DNA of 62,803 bases from positions 1-62,803 of the forward strand of contig NZ_BIFH01000061.1 in the NCBI RefSeq assembly GCF_003967355.1, given 5' to 3'. Shown here piece after piece: positions 54,296-62,803 of the stretch. Source of the stretch: Embleya hyalina. Lineage in GTDB: Bacteria > Actinomycetota > Actinomycetes > Streptomycetales > Streptomycetaceae. A model generated the notes under the pieces. It made no database searches, was not told where the DNA came from, and saw nothing but the letters and a program-made list of their open reading frames with translations. Position 1 is the stretch's first letter. Every line of letters begins with the position of its first letter. A program made the position numbers and the translations under genes.

Positions 54296-56199
54296 TCAGC
54301 ACGTCCGAGTCGGCATGCCACCGTCCGGGCTCCGGAGCGGGCGACGGCTTTCGGCCGGGTTCGGCACGGTGTCGTGGTTGGTCCGTGACGGCTTTCCGTC
54401 GGATGGAGTTTTCGCGTATCGGCTCGATCCGGACGGACCCGATTCCCGTCGAAGGCCGTCGGGCTCGGCGGATGCCGGGATGCCGTAGAGGACGTAGGCC
54501 GCCCAGTGCACCGGGTCCGGGTGTTCGGCGGCGGTCCGGCTTCGGGCGTGGCGCAGGGCCCGGCGCGGGTCGCCGTGCGTGGCGTAGTCGGTGTGGAAGG
54601 CGGTCGTGAACTCCCGGCCGATTCGGTCGTGGACCCGCCACAGCGTCACCAGGATCCATCGGGCACCGGCGAGCGTGAACGCGTGGGCCGGCCCCTGTGG
54701 CCCCTCCTGCACGCGGATGTCACCGAGGCCGGTGTCGCACGCGGACAGGACGACGAGCTCGGTGCCGGAGAGGTCGAGGGCCGCGATGTCCTCGCCGGTC
54801 ACGATGCCCGAACCGAGATCCGACCGGGCAAGCGAGGTGTCGCCGTGGTTCGCGCCGGCCAGGGCGAGCCCGCAGCGCAGCAGAGGACGCGGCAACGACA
54901 TCCACAACAGACCGCTGTCGCTCGTCGAGTCCGGGTCGGCGCCGGACAGCGGAGCGAGCACGGCCCGCCGCAGGCCCGGATCGGATTCGTCCAGGAAGAC
55001 AGCCGCTCGGTGCGGGAGAGGGCTTGCCCGCGCCTGCCCGTGCGGTATTCGAGCCGGGCGAGGGCGTACTGGGCGTCCACCCGGATCCGCTGGTCGGCGG
55101 GTTCGGGTTCGGCGTCGGCCGCTGTGGATTCCGCCGGTCCGTCGAGGAGTTTCCTCGCGCCTTCGTAGTCGTGACGATCGGCGGCGATCAGCGCCCGAAG
55201 GTGCCGGGCATGGGCCCGCAGGACCCGGTCGCCGGGCCCCGGGTGGGCGCGCAGTCGGGATTCGCCCTCGTCGAGGTGTCGCAGGGCCGCTTCCGACCGG
55301 CCTCGCGCCTGGGCGATGCCGGCGGCGGTCAGCAGCACGGCGGCGAAACCGTGCGACGTCAGGCGCGCAGTGGGCACCGCCCACAGTGGATCGCTCGTCG
55401 CGGACCCGAGGCGGGAGCCGTCCCCCCGCGCTGCCGGTGCCGCTTCGAGTCGCCGCACGCGTCGTACGGCGTCCTCGATCATGTCCTGGGCCATCGACGC
55501 ACCGCCCAGGGCCGCATGAACGCGCGCCGCCTTGTACAGGATGTCGATGAACAGGACGGGGTCGACATCGCCTTCGGCGTCCGCGTCGGGGGCGACCTCG
55601 GCGGCAGGCTCGGTCCGCTCGGCCCCGGGCTCGCTCCCGCCCGAGGACTCGACCGCGACGAACGCGTCGATCGGGCTCGGGCCCGATTCGGCGCCCGCGG
55701 CGTGCAGATGACGCAACGCGTCGCGCAGCCTTCCCTGTTCGAACTCGATGTCGGTGAGCTGGAGATGGGCTGCGACGCGCTGGGCGACCACCTGCTCTTT
55801 GATCGGGGTCTCCTCGGTCAGCGTGAGGAATTCGTCCGCCCAGGTGCGGGCGTCCTCAACCGCTCCGGCCAAGCCGGCCAACGCCGCGCCGATCACGAGG
55901 AGTCCGCCCAGTGCCACCGGGTCGACGTCGGTTCGATCGTGCACGAGATCTCGGGCTTCGGCCAGAAGTCTTCGGGCCGCGTCCGTTCGGCCCGTCGAGG
56001 CGTGCGCCAAGGCGAGGAGCGTGATGTGCGTCAGCACTCGGGTGTCGTGCGTGCCGAAGGCGCGGATACCGTGGGCCAGGGCGCGATCGAGCAGGACTTT
56101 CGCATCGTCCGGACGACCCGCGGCCATCCGCTCGCGGGAGCGGCGCAGGAGGTTCTCGAAGAGCCGGGCGTCGATGTGCCGTTGCAGCCGTTGCAGCAT
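54296..56199 (-). pseudogene. broken TPR-CHAT peptidase gene
   Basis: The 5' part (ATG at 56199, GGAG ribosome site) encodes TPR-like helices through ADQRIRVDAQYALARLEYRT. The 3' part, in another frame, encodes the end of a CHAT domain: LLRCGLALAGAN, TGEDIAALDLSGTELVVLSA, CDTGLGDI (catalytic Cys) and LAGARWILVTLWRVHDRIGR. The frames meet near 55000, and the middle of the CHAT domain, including the HxATHG histidine, is missing (HRAAVFLDESD stands where it would be). A deletion plus frameshift is the simplest reading. CHAT peptidases often act in cell-death or defence systems. Confidence 0.7.
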
Positions 56200-56227
56200 C
56201 CGGGTCTCCGTTTCGCTCGCCTCGGGC

Positions 56228-57634
56228 TCACGCGGACGGGAAGACGGCGATCAGTTCCGAGACGGCCGCGTTCGGGTCGTGTCGCGGGATCGCGACCACG
56301 CGGTGGTAGCCGGCGGGAGCCTTCGGGATCACCCAGGTACCCTCCGTCGGATCGGTGGCGCGGAGCGGATCCACCTGTGCCGTCGGATCCACCGGCCGCA
56401 GTTCCACGCGTCCACGAAAGGCGCCCCCGATGGTCGGTCCCACCCGGATCGTCAACGACTCCCCGGCGGTCGCCGTCTGCGGGCAATCCAAGGTCACGAA
56501 GATTCGCGCCTCCTCGACGGCGCGGTACTCGTCGAGCGGATACGCGAGGCTGTGCAGGAGACCGACCAGATGCCCGACGACGGGTTTCGCGCCGGCCAGT
56601 GAGGTGTGCCGACCGGACACGTAGACGGCTCCGCGCGGACGGTCCCACTCGATCGGATGTGCGGAGACCGACGGGACGGTTCCGTCGCCGAGACGATCAC
56701 CGGGCCGTGTCGGGGTCTCGACGTAGTCGATCGAGACGACGTCGGCGCCGTTCCGCCCTCGCCGGGTGGAGATCGCGAGCCGGCTCGGCGTCGGTTGGTG
56801 TGCACCGATGACGGCGTGCAACCGGTCCCGCCGGTCCTCGTCCGGTTCCGCCGGCACCGCCTCGTGGATCTCGCGGAGAAACCGCTCGCCGTCCGCGACC
56901 ATCTCGACATCGAGTCCGTGTGCGACGGCCGGATCGGTCAGCCGTCGGTCCGTGCCGTTCGCGTCCACGACACACGGAAACAGCGGCAGGAGCTGATGAA
57001 CCGAGGGCATCGCCCGCAGAACCGTGGTGAGTCGGTCGCGCCACCCGAGCCCGGGTACCCCGTGGGCCGGCACACGGGCCGCCTTGGGCGCGCCCCGGTG
57101 CGGGGTACCGATGGTGACGACGGCTCGGGTCACCGCCCGCAGACCCGATACCTCGACGGCATGGCGGGCGATCAGTCCACCCATCGAGTGGGCGAGGAAG
57201 ACCACTTCCGCCGTCGGGTTGTCGGACGCGGCCCGCCAGGCATGCAGCAGCCTCGGCACCCGCTCGACCAGCAGCGCGGCATGGAGCCGGTTGTCCAGAC
57301 GCCAGTCGTAGGGGAATTCGACCAGGTTCGCGCCGCGACGCAGACCGAGGGAACCACACAGTTCATCGAGGCAACGGCCGTAGAAGTCGACGCCCGCCAA
57401 CTCCGGCACGAGCCCCGCGCCGCGCACGATCTCGACCGCCTCGACGTCCGCCTCGGGCTCGAACGCGCGGCCGTCCCCGCGCAGAGCCAAACGATCGGGT
57501 ACGGCGACGTCGTGCAGGAAGACGAACGGGTTCCCGTTCCAGACGGTACGGCCGGCGCGGCGCAGCACACTCCCGCCGATGCCGGGCAGGAAGATCACCA
57601 GGTGCGGATAGCGAGCGACGCCCGGCGTCACCAC
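56228..57634 (-). CDS. LCAT-like lipase/acyltransferase
   Basis: A 468-residue alpha/beta-hydrolase of the lecithin:cholesterol acyltransferase family: HLVIFLPGIGGSVLRRAG at the start, VEFPYDWRLDNR, FLAHSMGGLIARH (nucleophilic serine), TIGTPHRGAPKAA, GDGTVPSVSAHP and VSGRHTSLAG. The C-terminal ~100 residues form a beta-rich extra domain (ARIFVTLDCPQTATAGESLT and on). No signal peptide, so it is cytosolic. It starts with GTG (57634 or 57631). It lies 28 bp upstream of the CHAT gene and is probably co-transcribed, so the pair may once have been a membrane-attacking defence unit. Confidence 0.82.
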   Translation of the reverse strand: MVTPGVARYPHLVIFLPGIGGSVLRRAGRTVWNGNPFVFLHDVAVPDRLALRGDGRAFEPEADVEAVEIVRGAGLVPELAGVDFYGRCLDELCGSLGLRRGANLVEFPYDWRLDNRLHAALLVERVPRLLHAWRAASDNPTAEVVFLAHSMGGLIARHAVEVSGLRAVTRAVVTIGTPHRGAPKAARVPAHGVPGLGWRDRLTTVLRAMPSVHQLLPLFPCVVDANGTDRRLTDPAVAHGLDVEMVADGERFLREIHEAVPAEPDEDRRDRLHAVIGAHQPTPSRLAISTRRGRNGADVVSIDYVETPTRPGDRLGDGTVPSVSAHPIEWDRPRGAVYVSGRHTSLAGAKPVVGHLVGLLHSLAYPLDEYRAVEEARIFVTLDCPQTATAGESLTIRVGPTIGGAFRGRVELRPVDPTAQVDPLRATDPTEGTWVIPKAPAGYHRVVAIPRHDPNAAVSELIAVFPSA

Positions 57635-58103
57635 GCGGCTCCGCGCACACCCGCCGTGGCGCCGGACGGCGATGTTCGATGGACGTGGGCGTCGACCGGG
57701 GGTCGAGGTCGTTCCATCGCACCATCATCACTCCCGCCGGCCGCACCCGCCCCGGATCCGCGAAGCTCCCGCCGGAATCACCGTAACCGGGCGCCCGATC
57801 CGCCGAGTTCGCCCGGATGTTCGACCGCACGGGTGTCGGGGGCGAGGCGGCGGGCGTGTTCGGCGAAGCGGTCGTGCGGGTCGGCGCGCAGGCTCGACGC
57901 GTTGTTCCACGACGCCGCCCGGCCGGTCGGCCGGCCGGCCGCCGCCCGCTCGCGAAGGGCATGTCGAGCATGTCGCGGACGTGGGAGTCGGACCACAGCC
58001 TCGACACGTCCGGTCGCGACCGCGACCCGACTCCGCCCGACCCGACGGCCGACCACAACGAACGCTTGCCCGCGCCGTCGGCCGTCGTGAACGCACGCGC
58101 GGG
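57635..58103. other. intergenic region, nothing recognised
   Basis: A 469-bp gap with only short antisense-like frames. No hairpin or repeat worth calling. Confidence 0.3.
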
Positions 58104-59033
58104 TCAGGCGAGGAAGGCCGAGAGTTCGTCGATGACGAACTTCGGTTGTTCCTCGGCGATGTAGTGGCCGCAGTCCGGAACCTCGACCACGCGTACGTCG
58201 ACGCCCCGGGCCGGGAGGAAGTCGCGCAGGACGGCGTAGTTGCTGTCGTCGCCGCCGAGGGCCAGGATCGGCGCGGTCAGGATCGGGTGCGCACGTCGGT
58301 CGACGATGTCGGTGCCGAAGGTCTGGTACCAGCCGTTGCCGGCGCGGACGGCGTCGGCGGTGGAGTACGCGCGGGCGTAGACCTGTCGTGAGTGTTCGTC
58401 GATGGTGGCGGGGTCCTTCGCCAGGTATTCGACGAGCCAGTCCACGAGCAGGCGGCTGCGGCCGTCGAGCAGCTTCTCCGGGAGACCGCGGACCTGGTTG
58501 AACGCGAACCACCACAGGTAGGTGCGGGCGCCCTTCTCGATCTCGGAACCGACGTGCTGATCGGGCTCGGGCAGCAGTCGCATCTCCCACAGGCCCTCGT
58601 CCGGATGCGGGACGTCCAAGAGCACGATCCGCCGTGTGGCCTCCGGGAATTGCGCGGCGTACGCCTGCGCGACCATGGCACCGATGTCGTGTCCGGCGAC
58701 GTCGACGGTCTCCGCGCCCAGGTGCCGAACCAGTTCGCGGATGTCGTTCGCCATCGTCTTCTTGTCGTAGCCGCCCTCGGGCTTGTCCGACCCACCCATG
58801 CCTCGCAGGTCGACGGCGATCACCCGATGTGTACGCGCCAGTGCGGGCATCACCTTGTGCCACTGCCACCAGGTCTGCGGCCATCCGCCCAGCAGGAGGA
58901 GGGGGCGCCCGGCGCCGCCCTCGACGTAGTGCAGACGCACGCCGTTCACGTCGGCGTGGCGACTGGTGAAGTCGCCGTCGAGGGAGCGGGCCAGTTCGGC
59001 GTCGTCGAGGGGGTCGGGCGTGGGGGTGTTCAC
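58104..59033 (-). CDS. epoxide-hydrolase/dehalogenase-like alpha/beta hydrolase
   Basis: A 309-residue alpha/beta-hydrolase. LLLLGGWPQTWWQWHKVMP is the HGxP-like oxyanion region, VDLRGMGGSDKP, then VDVAGHDIGAMVAQAYA with an Asp nucleophile, as in epoxide hydrolases and haloalkane dehalogenases, and VPDCGHYIAEEQP with the histidine. The GTG at 59033 has a GGAAGGA site. It is divergent from an ArsR gene with three matching operators, so it is likely repressed by that regulator and induced by a small molecule. Confidence 0.85.
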   Translation of the reverse strand: MNTPTPDPLDDAELARSLDGDFTSRHADVNGVRLHYVEGGAGRPLLLLGGWPQTWWQWHKVMPALARTHRVIAVDLRGMGGSDKPEGGYDKKTMANDIRELVRHLGAETVDVAGHDIGAMVAQAYAAQFPEATRRIVLLDVPHPDEGLWEMRLLPEPDQHVGSEIEKGARTYLWWFAFNQVRGLPEKLLDGRSRLLVDWLVEYLAKDPATIDEHSRQVYARAYSTADAVRAGNGWYQTFGTDIVDRRAHPILTAPILALGGDDSNYAVLRDFLPARGVDVRVVEVPDCGHYIAEEQPKFVIDELSAFLA

Positions 59034-59118
59034 GGAGGGATCCTTCCGGGTCGGCGGGAGAGCTTCGAGCGTTCGACCATTCGAATGTTCACGCGTTCAC
59101 GCGTTCGAGCATTCGACT

Positions 59119-59161
59119 GTACGAAGAGTTCGTACGATCTGTATGTACGAGATATTCGTAC
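59119..59161. promoter_or_regulatory. two 17-bp ArsR-type operators
   Basis: GTACGAAGAGTTCGTAC (59119-59135) and GTACGAGATATTCGTAC (59145-59161) are perfect GTACGA-N5-TCGTAC palindromes spaced 26 bp centre to centre. They lie between the hydrolase and ArsR genes. Upstream (59060-59117) is a run of imperfect TTCGA direct repeats. Confidence 0.8.
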
Positions 59162-59243
59162 GGTCGAACAATGCCTGTCAAGCGCGGGAAAGAGGGCGGT
59201 CACGGGCTGCGTGGCAGTGGCAACGGCGCACGCGGGAGGCTTT

Positions 59244-59260
59244 GTACGAGGATCGCGTAC
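59244..59260. promoter_or_regulatory. third ArsR-type operator at regulator start
   Basis: GTACGAGGATCGCGTAC matches the two upstream sites with one mismatch in the half-site. It ends nine bases before the ArsR ATG, so binding here would block the regulator's own expression. Confidence 0.7.
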
Positions 59261-59269
59261 TATTGGCGG

Positions 59270-59581
59270 ATGGCCGCTCTGCACCACCCCGACATCGACG
59301 ACATCGAGCTCGTGTACGTCCTGGCCGCGCTCGGGCACCCAGCCCGACTGCAGATCGCCCGGGCGTTGGCCGACGGCGTCGAGCGGTACTGCGGCGAGAT
59401 CATGCCCGACGTCCCCAAATCGAGCATGACCCACCACTGGCGCGCCCTGCGCGAGAGCGGCGTCATCCGCCAACGCCGCGCGGGCCGCAAGCTCTACCTG
59501 ACCCTGCGCCGGGACGAACTCGACGCGCTGTTCCCGGGATTGCTCGACATCGTCCTGACCGAGCCGGTCGGTACGCGCTAA
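59270..59581 (+). CDS. ArsR-family repressor
   Basis: A 103-residue winged-helix regulator: ELVYVLAALGHPARLQIARA, then PKSSMTHHWRALRESGVIRQ and RRAGRKLYLTLRRDEL. It lacks the paired-cysteine metal site of classical ArsR, so it probably senses an organic ligand. The ATG at 59270 has little ribosome site, consistent with a leaderless or short-leader transcript. Three operators in the divergent region suggest autoregulation and control of the hydrolase gene. Confidence 0.85.
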   Translation: MAALHHPDIDDIELVYVLAALGHPARLQIARALADGVERYCGEIMPDVPKSSMTHHWRALRESGVIRQRRAGRKLYLTLRRDELDALFPGLLDIVLTEPVGTR

Positions 59582-60460
<879 letters not shown>

Positions 60461-62050
60461 TCAGCGCCGCAGACCTATGCGGTCGAAGAGGACGAGGCCG
60501 TCGCCGTGTGGCTGGATCCCGGTGACGGAGGGTGCGAAGACGACGGTGTTGGCGGCCTCTTGGTAGACCCAGAAGGGGAGGTCTTCGTTGAGCCGGACCT
60601 GGACGCGCGTGTAGGCGTCGCGACGCGCGACGGGGTTGGTCGCAAGCCGGCCCGCGTTCATCGCCTCGGTGACCGTGGCGTTGGAGTATCCGCTGATGTT
60701 GGTGAGGCTGCCGGGGCGCAGGAAGTCGTACAACACCGGTTCCGGGTCGCTCATCCACAGGCCGGTCACGGCCATGTCGAAGTCTCCGGAGATGCTCCGG
60801 CGGATGAGGGTCGCGGTGTCGACGGTGTCGATCCGCATGTGGACGCCGGGGAAGCGCTGGACCTGCGCCCGGATGTAGGAGGCCTGGGAGCCCGGGTCCT
60901 CGACGCCCACGGCGACGAAGGTGAAGTCGAAGGGTCGACTCCCGCCCGCGGTGAGTTTGTCGAAACCCGCGCGGGCGGCTTCGGGGTCGTCGTCGCGTGC
61001 CGCGAGCCGGCCGTTGGCGAGTTGTGAGGTGGAGCCGAAGATCCCGTGCGCGGGGGTGCCGGCGCCCCGGAAGAAGCGGCGGTCGATCTCGTCCGCGCTG
61101 AGGCTGTTCACGACGGCCCTGCGGGCGGCCGGGTCGTTGAACGGCGGCCTGCGGGTGTTGAAGACGAGCATGCGTCCGCCGCCGAGCTGTATGGGGAGGA
61201 CGCCGAGCTTTTCGGCGGTCGCCTCCTTCACCTGCGCCGGGTCGCCGACGGTGGTCAGGTCGAAGTCCTCGGCGGCCATCGATTCGACCTGGGTCTTCCC
61301 CACCGAGGGGACGTGGACCTCGACCTGATCGAGGTAGGGGCGGCCGGGCTGCCAGTAGTGGGGGTTCCTGCGCAGCGTCAACCGCCGGCCGGGAACACGT
61401 TCGGCGAGGACGAAGGGGCCCGCTCCGACGGGTTCGGTGCGCAGGGACACCAGGTCGTTCAGGGCGCGCGGCGAGGCGACATAGGCGAGGTTGTTCGCGA
61501 CCGCACGGTCGAAGTGCGCGTTGGGTCCGGGGAGTTCGATGGTGAGACGGAGGGGGTCGGCGACGGTGAGCTTGAGGCCGGTGGCGGCGATCGCGCCGGC
61601 GGACCCGGTGGCGGGATCGGCGTGCACCCGCCAGTTCGCCTTGACGGCGGCGGCATCGAACGGCAGACCGTCGGAAAAGACCACTCCGGGGCGGATGACG
61701 AGGGTCCAGGTGCGCGCGTCCGGGGAGGGCGTGAGCGACTCGGCGATGTGCGGCCGGATGGCGCCGGTGGCCGGGTCCGCCCACACCAGGGGGTCGTAGA
61801 TCGCGGCGAGCAGATGGCCGTAGGCGACCGCGTAGGAGGGAGTGGTGAACGGGTCCAACGAGGGTGGATCCGTCGGCACCGCCACACGCAGCACCCCGCC
61901 CCGTCCGGGCGTGGACCACGAGTCGGGGGTCTGCCGGCCCGGCGATCCGCACGCGGTTGCCACCAGCACGGTCGCCGCCGCCACGGCGAGGACGCGCCGA
62001 CAACCCCGGCGCAAGCGGGTGAAGCGACGCCCGGGGGAGAAACGAAGCAC
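60461..62050 (-). CDS. ABC transporter solute-binding lipoprotein, peptide type (family 5)
   Basis: A 529-residue extracellular binding protein. A basic start (VLRFSPGRRFTRLRRGCRR) and hydrophobic stretch VLAVAAATVLVATAC give a lipoprotein signal with the lipidated Cys. The mature part has RGGVLRVAVPTDPPSLDPFT, TWTLVIRPGVVFSDGLPFDA, RLTLRRNPHYWQPGRPYLDQ and MLVFNTRRPPFNDPAARRAV, all typical of the DppA/OppA family. I chose the GTG at 62050, which places the signal at the very N-terminus. No permease or ATPase genes follow in the window, so its partners lie elsewhere or it works alone as a receptor. Confidence 0.87.
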   Translation of the reverse strand: MLRFSPGRRFTRLRRGCRRVLAVAAATVLVATACGSPGRQTPDSWSTPGRGGVLRVAVPTDPPSLDPFTTPSYAVAYGHLLAAIYDPLVWADPATGAIRPHIAESLTPSPDARTWTLVIRPGVVFSDGLPFDAAAVKANWRVHADPATGSAGAIAATGLKLTVADPLRLTIELPGPNAHFDRAVANNLAYVASPRALNDLVSLRTEPVGAGPFVLAERVPGRRLTLRRNPHYWQPGRPYLDQVEVHVPSVGKTQVESMAAEDFDLTTVGDPAQVKEATAEKLGVLPIQLGGGRMLVFNTRRPPFNDPAARRAVVNSLSADEIDRRFFRGAGTPAHGIFGSTSQLANGRLAARDDDPEAARAGFDKLTAGGSRPFDFTFVAVGVEDPGSQASYIRAQVQRFPGVHMRIDTVDTATLIRRSISGDFDMAVTGLWMSDPEPVLYDFLRPGSLTNISGYSNATVTEAMNAGRLATNPVARRDAYTRVQVRLNEDLPFWVYQEAANTVVFAPSVTGIQPHGDGLVLFDRIGLRR

Positions 62051-62255
62051 GGTGCCTACCAAGGAGTTTGGGGGCTGCACGGTCGACAGCCCGCGAGTGA
62101 CGGCCGAAGTGGCACGCGAGTTCGGCACGCCCCGCGCGTTCGTCCCGATCGACGGTCCGGGAGTCTCCACGCGGGCTTGCCCATGGACGACGGCGTCGAC
62201 CACTTCGAGCGCCGGAGCGTAGCGGAGGTGGTCGCCGTTGCTTGCCGCAGCTTTT

Positions 62256-62277
62256 TAGTGTAACTAGTACGTTATTT
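62256..62277. promoter_or_regulatory. AT-rich promoter/operator-like palindrome
   Basis: About 62256-62277 is the most AT-rich spot at this end of the window and contains GTAACTAGTACGTTAT, a near-palindrome around AGTACT-like bases. It lies about 206 bp upstream of the lipoprotein start and resembles a repressor site overlapping a promoter. Confidence 0.4.
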
Positions 62278-62803
62278 TGCCTCGGCGACGACGCAACGCC
62301 CCGGCACCGCCCATCCGCACCCCTCCCCCGAATCCCCCACCCCCGACGACCCGGCGGGATCGGGCGACGCCATCGCCGGATCGACCCGATGTAGCCTCCG
62401 GTGCGACGGCGAGCCGTCACCGAACGCGGGATCCGCGCCCACCACCGCACCTACAACTGCGACCCGTTGGGGCCTACCGGGGCCGGGCAGCCCCCGATCG
62501 ACGGCCCCGGAATCGGGAACGCCACGAGGGCGAACCTCGGCAACACCCTCGACCAACTCACGCGCCACACGCGGAACACCGCCGGGACATTGCCGAAACA
62601 GAGGAGCCGCCGGATCCCCGCCCCGGCCCCGACGCCGCGTCCGTACTCCCGAACCTGGCCACCGGACTGCCGACTCCTGGCCGGCCCGACGACGTGCACG
62701 GAAACGGAAACGGGAACGGCACGGGAATGCCCTCCAGGCTTGCGCCGGGCAGCGACCGGCGGAGCCCGTTCCGCAATGTCGCCTAGGGTCGGGTTCGGGC
62801 TGT
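62278..62803. other. window end, no confident gene
   Basis: A long proline- and arginine-rich plus-strand frame exists (62277-62786) but has no ribosome site and an unnatural composition. I do not call it. Confidence 0.25.

Noticed and set aside
62277-62786. 169-residue plus-strand frame
   Set aside because: Pro/Arg-rich with no start signal and no domain; third-position bias is not convincing.

Overview
The window is high-GC actinomycete DNA, most like Streptomyces or a close relative. Codon third positions are almost all G or C, two large SARP/AfsR-type regulators are present, TTA codons are confined to a few regulatory genes, and many genes overlap by ATGA. I cannot fix the genus. Three natural-product systems lie in it, separated by stress, regulatory and hydrolase genes.

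1-7.0 kb holds poorly conserved small genes, then a TetX-like flavin monooxygenase divergent from its TetR regulator across a paired operator, and a type B carboxylesterase.

7.0-34.0 kb is the largest system, a chlorinated aryl-amide type cluster. One arm makes salicylate: DAHP synthase, salicylate synthase, an EntE/YbtE-type aryl-AMP ligase, a free aryl carrier protein and a KSIII-like acyltransferase. The other arm dismantles tryptophan: two flavin halogenases (one PyrH-like, one RebH-like), a flavin reductase, tryptophan 2,3-dioxygenase, kynurenine formamidase and kynureninase. Together these predict 3,5-dichloroanthranilate. A metal-dependent amidohydrolase sits beside the carrier protein and ligase, an arrangement I associate with benzoxazole clusters (A33853, nataxazole, caboxamycin). 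No kynurenine 3-monooxygenase is visible, so an ordinary benzoxazole is not expected. An O-methyltransferase, two unrecognised proteins, an MFS pump, a cation/proton antiporter, an Lrp/AsnC regulator and two SARPs complete it. No NRPS or PKS is present.

34.0-40.8 kb holds a decapitated signal-peptide gene, an 809-residue repeat-like protein, a DUF4013-like membrane protein, a TerD-vWA protein and an LLM-family oxidoreductase. 40.8-42.4 kb is a lasso-peptide locus not in the usual gene list: a 42-codon precursor with an 18-residue core (GPRTWGFDYRGKCLFVGC) resembling the class IV lasso peptide LP2006. Its RRE protein is intact, but the cyclase has lost its ATP-pyrophosphatase part in frame and the leader peptidase is gone.

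42.9-45.5 kb holds an ECF-type sigma factor with a membrane partner, divergent from an AraC-family regulator across a 39-bp inverted repeat. 45.9-54.3 kb is an apparently intact linaridin RiPP cluster: a 65-residue precursor with FANASL and PVMATP motifs, an N-methyltransferase, an ABC exporter, a phytoene-desaturase-like flavoprotein, two small membrane proteins, an alpha/beta hydrolase and an ArsR-type regulator with a TTA codon.

54.3-62.8 kb holds a broken TPR-CHAT gene next to an LCAT-like lipase, an epoxide-hydrolase-like enzyme divergent from an ArsR regulator with three 17-bp operators, and an ABC-type peptide-binding lipoprotein. No rRNA, tRNA, CRISPR array or transposase was recognised.
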